Shown: positions 27,601 through 40,500 of the stretch, piece by piece | How the letters are laid out: the number at the start of each line of letters is the position of its first letter | Numbering within the stretch: the stretch's first letter is position 1 | From: Homalodisca vitripennis | Lineage: Eukaryota > Arthropoda > Insecta > Hemiptera > Cicadellidae | Length of the DNA stretch: 64,000 nucleotides | NCBI RefSeq assembly: GCF_021130785.1 | Contig: NC_060213.1 | Location: 96,712,501-96,776,500, forward strand | Direction: 5' to 3' | Translations under genes and position numbers: made by a program | The notes under the pieces: generated by a model | Database searches by the model: none | Told to the model about the DNA's origin: nothing | Seen by the model: the letters and a program-made list of their open reading frames with translations, nothing else

Positions 27601-30600
27601 TTATTACATTTATTAACTGTCTGTTAAAATAAGTATTTGTTTTTATATAAGCATAAAATGTTAGATATCAAAATTGAAAACACAACACTAAAATGTAGAA
27701 AATTACTAAATAAAAACTATCATTTTAAAACTGAAAATTGTAAATGAATTACTCTTGCAGTCAAGTAAAATTGTAATCCCATAAAATTTTACTAAAAATG
27801 TATAAAGGTGAATGCTAAATAAAACAACAAATATTTATGAAAAAAGAACAAAAAAAGGGAGCTCCTATTTGATGATTGATTATTCATGTAATCTATAAAT
27901 TATACACTTTCTTATGTCCCAATTAAGTATTTTGCTTAATATAAATAAAATTATTGTTATTATAAATATTACTGAACTTTATTATTACAAATTTTTAGTA
28001 GATACTATTTAAATCGGAATCGAATTGAATATAGGGGAAATTGATGTACTCTTTTAAGCAAATTAAAAAAACGCAGTTAAATTTTTATTAGTTTACTTAT
28101 TTACATGTTAAGTTAAACCAAAACAAGAAGTTAATATTTCAGTAATATTTTTTTCACAGTAAACATAATAACATTGCGTCATATATACCAAAATTTAAGT
28201 GTAATTTTGACTTGCTTCCCTTTGTAAAATAACCAAATCATTATTAAATTCACTTCTTTTGCCACGCGAAACTACTAGCGCTGGTGAGAAAGTCTACTTA
28301 TTAAGTACTATAATTGTACAATAAATAAGAATAACAAATTGTCAGGCAAACAATTATTCATAGACTTGAGAAAATTTTTCTAAAGTGACCTATCTGATTA
28401 CAAGTGACAAAAATAAACAAAGCAAAATAAATCAGTTTTGATTTTGTAGTTAGTCCTTAGACATTATATGAAACATTAAAAATAAAAATAAAAGAAAATA
28501 ATTACATCATAGTGTACATGTGTTAATGTTTATATGTTATTGAGTATCTATGGAATCCTTAGAGATCCATATTTCAAGAAAAAATTGGCACGCCCTTGAA
28601 GTTTACCGTTTGAATGCAACTGGTAGCCGGTGTGTGAACCGTTCAATGCTCGCCCAAACACTACTATGTCGCCGGGACATTGTGACACGCCGCTATCATC
28701 TGCGATGTAGTAGTGGTAGCGTTTGTTTGCGATCATCGTTCCGGCACGCAGAGGTCAGTCAGCTAGCACTCACTAAAGTAAAACACTCTATTTAATCTGT
28801 TACACTACTAAATCGCGCCAAGACCGATCGCCGCAATCAGACTTGCTTAATTCTCGCTCTTGTATGAACCAGACCTAACAACATAGTAACAGTAACAACA
28901 CATGTTGCTTTATTTAATCGCATGTTGTAGATATTTTCAAGTTTTTTTCACAGTTTTCATGGTCCGGTGGGAACCATGGAATAACCAATAAAAATATTTT
29001 AAAACTGAACAGCATGTGGATGCATACTAATCATATCTTAATGGGAGAAATCTCCCATAATTCTGCAACCAAAAAATATTATAAACAAGTTTAACGTCAA
29101 CATTGTTTTTATGAGGCAGAAATCAAGATGGCCTCTACCACACCCAACTCTTTGTAGAGGCTTGTATTGTATAAAACATAGTATATACAGTAGAACCCCT
29201 CATATCCGGCCACCACGGGACCGAGCCCCTGGCCGGATAACGATTCGGCCGGATAAACCAACCTACAGTACACAACATTTGACGATACAAAACAATTGTA
29301 CTGTACTGTACTAACCGCACTGGAAATAATCAACGAACTGTTTACAGGTTAAACCTACTAGCTCAACTGAGGACAACACAGGAAAATGTAAACAAATAGA
29401 TACACCAAAATAATATTTATACCATAATAATATACGAGTCGTGGGAGACTAGTGCGTGCAACTGCGCGTCTGCAAGCCGTGGTAAATAATTTCGATATTG
29501 GCTTCCGGGAAGTGGCTGGATAAACCGAGGTGCGGTAAAACCGAGGCCGGATATGAGGGGTTCTACTGTACTGTGTTATAATCACAAAATATCTCTGAAA
29601 AAGATAATTAAAATTACTGTATATATTTAGAACACAAAATACACTAAATTAATAACATTGCTAGAACGATTTATTTACTACCACAAATAACTGTTGTTAA
29701 ATTTATCTCTGACTTGCCCAAAAAAAATTAAACATACTGATGACATTAAATGGTTTAGTTGTCTTTGGTTGGTTGTGAAATGTAAACAACCTTCAATACA
29801 CAGACATGTATTTTTTCTTATATTTAAATAATTTTTATATTAAAAATATTTCAATACAAGATACAGTAGCTTTGCAACTTTATAACATGTGCTTTTTTAC
29901 TAAAGTTTTGCCACAGGTTGGCCACTTGAATAATTTGTTTAAAATTTCAGTTTTTTAGGTTGAAAACCTTTGATTCTCTATTCTATTTTTAAACCAAACA
30001 TTAGCTACTTTAATACTGTATTCAACATTTTGAATTAGATGACGAGAAAATTCTGTCACCTCCTGTACATATGTAAATATGCTCCAATCTCATCCTAGCC
30101 CGTTTATGTATAAGAAATACCACAGTGTCAATTCACTGCCACAACCTATTTTAAGCTACTTCGTTTATACCTGTGTTTCAATGTAACTTTTATTTTACCT
30201 GTATGTGTATTGTGAGTTTCAATTTATGTGTGTTTAGAAAATACAAGTAGCCAATTCTGGAAAACTGCAGGCATCAGTCCAGCATTGCGGGTTAGAGGTC
30301 TGTGTTCCATCAAAAATTTCATTTCAAAACAATTTAGCAGTACAGAAGATTTATTAGCAAAAGTGAAAAACTTAAGATATTAACTTTGACATTAATTCAA
30401 CTTTTAACTATAAGAAACTACAGCTCAACAATATAGGCTTGGCTTAATAATATTAAGTACATAATATTAAAATGTATGTAGAAATACTATCACTTGAAGA
30501 GAACACAAATTAATTATTCTATTAATTGTGCCATAGTTATCTTTCAGATTCTCCTCAGAAATTCCAGTAGAGGGGTGAGCCAGAACTGTTTATTATTTAT

Positions 30601-33600
30601 TTTACAAGTATGTAGAGGAGGAAACCTTATAGTTTTACCAGAATCTTATCTCCAGCATAAGTCGTGAACAATTAGTAAGACATGTTGGGGCCAATTTCTC
30701 TTGATACACTAATGTAAATATTACCAATAGTATATGTAGTAACTGACATTGGTATAAGCAGAAGTGTGCACTTCAGGCTGGTTTATACCTTGCAGTTGAA
30801 CCTACACTGGGTACAGCAAAAACTGATGTGTCACTAAAAATCTGGACAACCCTATAAATGTCCAGGTTCAGCACATTACTAACCCCAAGAGGTGCAAGGG
30901 GAGAATGGTAGGTTTAGTCTACTGCGGGGGATGACTGTTGGAGTTAGTGGGGCTGCTTAAGTGTTAAAGACAGTTACTAGTATAAAGATATAAGGGCATG
31001 CCACACCTGCTCGCTTTGACTGGAGAGACTGATACAGAGCTGACCTCCCCTTCTTCCAAGGAGACATGACTGAGATTAATGCCCAAAATCCTTTTTTATG
31101 GATAGAAGGCAACCCCTACCCCCAACCTTACCCATCCAGAATATCCTATCAATTCAGAAGCAGGATTAAGGTCCTTTTAGAACTAAGGACAATATCTTAG
31201 CTTCTTGTCCTAAGAAACCAATAAAACTAATATTGGTATATCTAATTAAGTAAATCCACCCATTTATACACTAAAATATTAAAATAACAGGCTACTAAAA
31301 TAATAAGGATTATTAATAACGTTTTGATAACATTGTACGTAAATCATAGAAAATGATTCTAGTTCATTTTTTAATTAAAAATGATGTTTTAGTACTAAAA
31401 TAAAAAACCGGCATCAATATCTGAACACCTAATACATTATTTTAAAAACTGTTTTAAACCAGCATTCTGGGAGCAATATTATGGTTGGACTAATCAGTCT
31501 TGGATTAACCAGCATCAGAGGTAGCTCTCAAACATATCGTCAGACTATACATTGTAACAATCAGGTGTTGTCAACACACTCTGTAAACAATTCGGTAACA
31601 CCATTGTTCACTCATCATCAATCTTCATTCAGATTCACGATAACATCTTATAAACTGCAATGAACAGTATTAGTCACCTCCCACTCAAAAACCAGTTTCA
31701 ATTATTTGTAATTTCATACTCTTTTATAAAAATATAATTATTGACATTTCCCTCATTCTACAAGATTCCTGACGTACACTCAGTTTCCTCGATTAGGTGG
31801 CAAGTTGTAACAATTATACTTTTCAGTAATCATGAACACACTACATATGCTTTGTACACTACAAAACTACAAAATATTTTACAAATCGTTAAAATTGAAA
31901 CAGATACTAACAAGAGCTGTTCATTGATTGAGTTTGTCATAGAATTGATCATATTAGGATCTGCATTCCCGATTAGTCTGTCCAGCACATTCTTGGCAGC
32001 TGCATGTTTTGCCTCTTTCTTGGACCTCCCAATTCCCATGGCTGCAACAAAACGTGTTTTATGCATTTAATGAAAATATCATTTCAGACATAAACTAGTC
32101 ATAATACAGCCAAGCATTCATCTATACAAAAACAACAACAAATTTATTTGTAACAATGAATCTATATTAATATTTTTATTTAAGTAGCTAGTGTTCTTGT
32201 GTTTTACAAACATACAGGCAATTTCAATAGCTTATATTTAATTATTTTACTACATATCTACAAAAAGTTAATAAACTCAAACTCAAACTCAAATAAATTT
32301 TATTTTCAAAAACAAATTTCCAACACTTGTACATGTTAATGCATGAAAATTGACAGCACATAGAACAAAGTCTGTGCGTGCTGTCCAGTTCAAATCTAGA
32401 ATGTACAAAGTATTAATAATAAAATAAGAAATGCTATATGAAAAACCAATATTGATTTAACTGAAGTTTAGTTTGCAAAGAAATGTATATGCTTAGTATT
32501 AGTATAGAGAATATCATGCAGTCTGTATAGAAAACTGTTCATTATAACTTATTATAATATAAACAGATCATTACTCTTTAGATCACATGTTAGTTGGCAC
32601 ATTTAAACACATATATTATGTGATGGAAACACCTAAATAATTTAATCAAAAAGTGAGGTCTCTGTCATGTATTGGTTAGCATCCTGCCTGGCAATTAATC
32701 CGAGATGGATTTCTAAAAATACATCTAGGCATTTAACATGTATAAAAATTAAATTAGACTATTAGTCTTTGTATTAATTTAATAATAGAATATAAAAATA
32801 TTTAAGTATTTATAGTCTACTTATGTATGTAAATAAAATGTATTTGCTCATCAATTTGTTTATCAACCTCAATTTACATTCAATTAGGTCCATTTCTCGT
32901 TTACAACACTGAAAAACATATACAGTATATACAATTATTTGTTCACAACATTTTCTTCTGTTTTTTAATAATATGTAAGATTTGAATAAAATTTATCTCC
33001 ACAGTCAAATTCATAATTTAATTCCAATAGTTTTGTATTTTCAATTAATTCCGTTATTAATTTAATTTGTTTCCTGAATCATTTTATTCAATTAATTTCA
33101 AATATTATTCTGAACTTTCAGATATGCTTCAAATCAGTTTCAACCAAATTTCAGTAAGTAATTTTTATAAAGTTATCTCTATTATAAATTATTAATATTA
33201 ATAAAAGTCCCTGAAAATAAACAATCATACTAGTTTTACATATAACACATGAATTTACTAAATCTAAATGAAAATACTGCGCTTCTTGTACTTACTCAAA
33301 ATCAAGAGGGAACTTCTTTAAAACCTACTACACACACTGGACACAGGAACAGCAAGAAAAACCAGGTGAAAAGGTCAGTTTTTTTATACTTCAGTTTCCC
33401 TTGTCTACTCTCCCACAGAGTGCCATACACATGGCCCGTGGCAAGAAACCACATTTTCTATTGCTTACAGATAGAATCAATAAGTTCTTTATGAGCAGTT
33501 TTATACGACAATTTCCTATCTCTCTACAAACATCTCCAGCCACAATTCCCATATACAGTCACACACCGATTACGGTTTTTTACTATGACTACAAATTATA

Positions 33601-34498
33601 TTTAATACATTTTTATTTTAAACTTATGTACAATTTGTACATTTATGCAAATTTCATTAATATACAATACATCAGATTCAATCAATATGGACTGACCAAC
33701 AACTTCAGCAACAGTGACTCGGTATCGGAAGGTGGGCTCATGGATAGCTCCCTCCACCTGCACCAACTCATACTTGGGCGTTGTACCTCGCCGACTCAGC
33801 AGCTCTTGCAGCACTGATACTGGTGTCTTGGATGGCAACGCTTGCATCTCCTGAACAGAGAAATTAATTCATGTTTAGACAATACAGGAATAAGTGGGCA
33901 CTACAGATATAAACAAGTGCTCTTATTCAGGTAGAGTTTGAACTTACCCCATGTCTAACTCAAATTCTTAGTACGATGCCTTACTCCATGCCGAGACTGG
34001 TTCTTTTTATTTGAACTTTGAAAAAGATATTCATAATTCATCTATTACACACATGGTTCTGACATATTCTCAGATTTCAAAGGGAACTAGCTAAAAAGAT
34101 CATAATTTCATTTCGTAAACATAAATTACTTCCTGGATATATTTATTTCTAAAATATAATTTCACTTTATAACACTGTAATAAAACTAACTTTCTGAACA
34201 AATGTTGTTACTTTCTAGACTCCCCTTGTGCATACATCGATAAGAAAAATAAATTGACTAAATAGTTTGGCAACAACACTAAATTAAACTTATATTGGTA
34301 AAAAATGTTCCAAAAACCACAAGCCAGGATCTACTATTGCTATATGGGGAAGGAGGGGTATTCATTACTCACTTACCCACTGCATTTTCAGTGTTATGCT
34401 GCTGTTAAATTTACAATGTCATTACTCCTACGAAATTATAAAACACTAATTAGAAAAACTGTAAAATATAAATTTAAGTGATTATTTTTATATCAATG

Positions 34499-34557
<59 letters not shown>

Positions 34558-37500
34558 AGATATGAGGATACATTTTTATTTGATTTAATAGTTTCATCTG
34601 CTCTTTACAAATTCACTATTCCTACCCTCTTAGCAGCATCCTCCAGAGATAGTTCGACCGCAGGCTGTCTGTGATGGATGGGACCCCGCATTTTGCCCCT
34701 GGGTCTATGGAGGGCATTCATACGCTGTTGTGGGATGTTACTGTCCTCCAGCTTGATACTGCCGTCAGGAGACTTCAACACAGTAACTGGCACTGAGACC
34801 TGTCAACAAAATTCCACTGTGTAGCTCAGACCAATCATTCCAGATTCTGAATGGTCTTGACCTTTTTACTGTTGATTATTTTATCTGCCTAGGCATATTT
34901 TTTGTCATTTGTACGTATTCTGCCAAAACTGACATCTATATCTAGAAAGCTACCACTAACAGATCCAACAAAGGGCATAATTTAGCTTACACTACTTACA
35001 CTGGAGAGGTCTCTACCTTTTTCCAGAGATATATGATCAAACATTCAATTTAGCACGTTAAAAATTAACAAGTCCTTTAGAAAAGATTTACCTATTAATA
35101 GAAAATATTTAACATTTGTGAAGATGTACCTACTTCAATCAAGTTCTAATGTCTCATACCAATAACAAAAAAATCCATAATGGAGGTTTGTTCTGTGTTT
35201 TTATCTCAGAGTGCTTGCAACAATTTACACAATGTATCGCTCCGTATTTAGTTTTTGAGTGGAATTTTTGAGCAAAAATTTCTGATAGCCTACATCCTAC
35301 CATAAACCCATAACAATGTAATCTTAACCAGAAAGTTGCTAAAACATATTTAGCTCTCAGTTAGGGTGGCAGGCCCTCGGGTAAGGCAATTAGCTCTCTG
35401 GTTGGTAAGCCCTCTGAAAGGATAGGTCCAAGCACATGCATAATAAGCAGGTATATCCGTTAGGTCACTTTTTCATAGACAAATATGTTTTGGTATATCT
35501 TTAGTAAAATTATTCTTCATTATCATGGATTAATATTAGGATACATACGAAAGTCTCTACATTGAGAAATTGAAAAATTTTCTAGGTCTTACCTCAGTTT
35601 TATTTAACATTTGAAATTCTGTGTGTATGATCCAGTAGTGGCACAGTACTTTAGATCTACTGGTAGCATTTTAATTTTTTTTATAATTATTTGAACCTTA
35701 ACCAATGCTCTAAACATAACTCCTTTCACGACTTACATGCACCACATGCCACTTCGAGAGTTCATTAATATTGCTATCCTAATCACTTCTCATTTACTTT
35801 CCATTTGAAAAATAAACAACGGTGAGAATTGTAAATATTCACCAACAAATTATCCATTTATTTACATTGTTCATTACTATTTATTATACCACAAACATGA
35901 TGAACAGCTGAATAATATGATGTCTTAATTTGTTCCTTTTGTTACCTTAACTATAACGTCAGTGATATATTTAACATCATAGAAAACCAACGACAATCAA
36001 TTTGTTCCTTCAAGCATTGTAACTAATTCACTATTCTTTAACAGTGTTGGGTCTTGTTTATAAATTTATCATGTTTAGAGATTTATCTTTATTGTAGTTG
36101 TAATAAGATATCAGGATTAAACGTTGTGATAACAAATGATGTGTTATTATAGGTGTAATGTTATGTTGCCACGGCAATGAGTTTGACTTATGAGAATTTC
36201 AAGTTTCTCATATAAAAAAAAATCTATGTATATCTATTATTTACATTATAACTATTTTCCTAGATATACCTCCATCTTCTTTTAATTTGTTACAGCCACT
36301 TTTTAAAAAAATGTTGCGTACCAAAAGAATTTTACATATATATTTATAAGGTATTACATCAACATCATCATCGAATGTGGTATTCTTTACTTAACACATT
36401 GACTACGACAGATGCCTTACGGCGCATAGGCTTCATAACATGTTCAATGTCACTGAGTATAGACCAGCAGTGAAGGTGTTCATTGAGAACAAAATGATAC
36501 CAGAAAATATTTACTTTACCCACATTACATAAAGTGTTCTAAAACCAATTTTTTTTAGATTAGTATGCTATACTTCTGTTTCCACAACAAATTTTTAACA
36601 GCTCACAAATCATATGAGTTTATTGCACAAAAATTGATAGCATATTATAGTCTATTTGAAATTTAGGTTAAATATCACAAGTAGTCTATCGATGTAAAGG
36701 ACTCACAAGCATTCGTGATTAGGTCCATTCGTAATGAGACTTTCTAGAATTACGATATTCCGCCCTGGGCAGTCTGGCAGTTTGCGCTGTAAATTAAATC
36801 AATTAAATCTTATTTAAAGGTTAAACATTGTAAATAATGGTTAACAAAATTATACACTCAGGACAATGACTTCAGGAGTACCTTAATAAAACCATATAAC
36901 CGCCCAATCAATAATAAAATTTAAATTTAATAATTTTTTCATGTTATTCTAAAAATTCATACTTAAAAACAATACTTTTCTTTACTTGTAACACTTTATA
37001 CAAAACAAAAAATGGTTTTTAAGGTAATTTCCCTATTACATTAATACAGGGTAGAAACATGACCATCTCAGAATTTTATGAAATTTGTTATGAAGGTAGT
37101 CCTCATACAGATTAATAATATTGCCAATTTTTCCCCAAATATTTCAAACTGTTTCAAAGTTACGGCTATGTAAAGTTTCTCAAAAATCACCAAATAACCG
37201 CAACCAACATACTTTAATATCGCCAAACCTTTTCTTCTCACCAAGCTATAAAGATGGGAATGGTTTCATTTTACTCAGTTTTAAATGCTCTTTCTTTTGA
37301 TATACAACACAACATACTCTGGTAATAATATTTTTTTTATTAAATTAAATTCAAAATTTTGATTTTCTTGAAAAGTGCATATTTTATGTTAGTGTGTTGA
37401 TTTCATATGGACTGAACCTTTAGGGGGTTATTGCTGTTATACCTTTTATACTTGTATCTTACATAAAAAGTTGGTCTTAATCAGACCACAGGTTTTCGAG

Positions 37501-40500
37501 TTGTAAATGATCAAAGCTGCAGTTTGGTTGAACAGCGCCAAAAACCTATACATTTTTAGATCTTACCAACATATACAACTAAAATGTATTGTTTGTAAAT
37601 AATTTTCTTTATACAAGAGTCATTCAATAATTAAAGAGACAAATTGTTCTGGGGAAAAAAACTGTTGGTAGGGGAAGTTTGGTACTATTATGTTTTTAAG
37701 TAGGGATCACTGGGATAAGCCCTGATTGGCTGATGTATTAACATTGTTTTGTTTATAAAATCAAAAATACATTTCAAGATTGTACATCTGCTTGAAAATT
37801 CCACTTTAGTTAACAACATTCTGTTATTAGTTTTTTACTTACTAAAGACAAGAAATCAGTAGATACATACTGTAGAATGTCTAAAGTTTGTGGTAAGGGT
37901 TGCATTAATAGCGGAAAGTTTTACAAATGGTTAAAACAGTTCAAAATGGTTGTGACTCAGTAACTGACGAACACCACTCTAGCCCACCAGTTGTAGTCCC
38001 AACTCCCTCACTTGAAAGTCAAATTGATGACATTATTCGTGCCGATGCTGAAGCTCGAGTTTTTTATTATCTCAAAGAGCAGTGTACAATGAACAATACT
38101 ACTCGAATTTGCTTTTGAACAAGGCCATGAGAGAGAAATATTGTGAATCTCAGAGGAGAAATGTGATTCTCCAGCAAGACAATGCACGTCCTCATACTTT
38201 TCAACTAACCCGTGAAACTATCAACAAAATTGGCTGGGAAGTACTGCCTCGTTCTCCTTAGAATCCTGATTTAGCACCTAGTGATTTCAATTTCTTTGCT
38301 GCATTGAAGAAAAGACTTTGTGAAAAAAGGTTCCAAGACAACAAGGACATGAAAACATTTGTGGGTAATTGGTTCAAACATCATGATAAAGAGTTCTTTG
38401 CAACCGGCATAAAAAACCTTGTAGCCCCCATTGGAACAAGTGTATAATTGTTCCAGGGAATTATGTTGAAAGGTAGTAAAAGTATTGTTTTCTAAAAATA
38501 GACGGTTTCTTTTCCAGACTATTTTGTCTCTTTAATTATTGAATGACCCTCATATCTCTAAACACAAATATAAAAATGCAAAATTTTAATGGGTATATAT
38601 ACTTTTTGTTCCCAGTTTAGCATTTTCCTTTTGAAAAAATAAAAAATAATGTGAAATGGGTAAAGTAAATATTTATAGCAAATATACCAATTTTTAAAAA
38701 AGTCTGCAAATTGCGGAAGGTATACAATTTATTTGTCACCAACAATGTCTTTCATACAGTTTTGAGATATGTTTCTTGTTAAGCATGTAGAATGTTAAAT
38801 TAGGTAAAACAAAAATGGGAAACACAAAGAAAACAAAAAATATAACTATTAATTAATGTTCTTCTCACGTTATATTTTAAGATTGCACAATGGGAGTTGG
38901 TTGGCTATTAGTATGTAAGGCATAACAGTTATGTGAGTTTTTTGGCTCCAAGCATTAAGAAGGATGATTTTCATTCTACGCCATCAACCTGAAAAAAGCT
39001 TCTGCTGCAGCCAGTAATGGCTGCAGGTATTACTATGACCTAATACTCCTCAAGATTTTTCCAAAACTGTTTTGTTTTTTCAGCCTATTCACTTTCTAGA
39101 TCAGTAAGCGCAGCTGTGTGGACGAAAAACATCCCTCAAGATAGTACAGTTCAGTAAAATCTGTAAGTCTATACTTGAGAAACTAAAAATATTACTAGTT
39201 CACCTAAATACATTGTTCTATGTGGCAAGAGAGAGATGGCCATGACAGTAAACAATGTAAAGTTCCTTGACAAGCTGAAGAACATGACTTAAAATGAAAA
39301 AAATATCTTACCTTTTAATTCTCACACAGTCCAAAAAAAACTAAATACAACACCCACTACACAAACTGTCCAAGTGTGAGCAAGCTATTGGAAATTCTCT
39401 ACAATTGCTATCAACTTCAACTGTTTTACTATTCATGTATATTACAAGGTGCATAATTTTAATAACAACTGGGATGATTACAATAGTGTCAAAAAAGAAC
39501 TAAACATAATAATTGAAATATATTGAAAGAAACTAAAATCTGCTATCCTCTGTCGGTAATCGCTCTTTGTCGTTATACAATATAGGTAGATAGGTACATG
39601 TATTATAGATATGAAACTTTAAATTAAGCCTTTATAAGCACTTAAAAATTATCTGGCCTTGAATTTAGATAGGCTATTGTTTTGAGAGATCTTTTTCCTT
39701 TTCCAGCCAGAAGTGCAGGTTGGCAGTAAAGAAGTATGATCAGGGTCATTTTTGATCAGTACTTTCCCGACCTCAGATCACACCACAGAAAAGTACTAGT
39801 ATACACCTCTGACAGAAAAAAAAAAACCACCCAAGTCAGTACCTGATTTGAAGCTCAGAATATTAGAGTGCTCATGACGTTAATTTTGTCCTATCTCTAA
39901 TATGTAGGCTACATAACTACTCTTATCACATACTTGCAGAACTTGTGAGAAATGCTAGTTTGTTTTCATAAAATATGTGCAACCAATTTTACAAATTTAA
40001 ACATCTTATATTAACAAATGTATAACTTTTGTATTTATTGTTGGAAAAATGAACAAGATCTTGTTTTTAGCCTAACAATGTGCTTGTTTTTCGAGTAGAA
40101 AATAGATTTGGCATTGTTTACTAACATGTATTTTTTGTTTATGTATAGTACTATATAAAAATACACTTCTTTTAGTTTGAATACGTATAACTGCCTTTTA
40201 TAGGCCAACAGCAAAAAATGAATATACTAGACCTATTCTACATCTATTTAGAAACGCTCACACAAAAACTGAAGCACCTACCTTGAAAAACAAAGTACAT
40301 ATGTTTACTCTACCACGTTACCTAAAACCAGAGGCCACTATTTTTGCAAATTTTTCTTACCGCGAACTTAACAAAACTACATTCTTAGAAAGAAACAGGC
40401 TCTGTATCAGCGAGAAGGATTCCAATCTGTCCGTATCTACTACTTGTTATTACCCTATATAAGTAGGTAATTTTTTGTTATTACCCTATATAAGTAGGTA

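Larger units (their letters stand above)
26641..31911 (-). other. loqs intron 4
   Basis: 5271 bp. Contains a GC-richer unidentified block (about 27050-27560 and 28600-28870), a pogo/Tigger-type MITE and a dispersed repeat. The remaining AT-rich sequence shows nothing. Confidence 0.8.

Noticed and set aside
32650..32720. tRNA-like string ATTGGTTAGCATCCTGCC
   Set aside because: Resembles a D-arm and box A, but no box B or cloverleaf follows; too weak to annotate.
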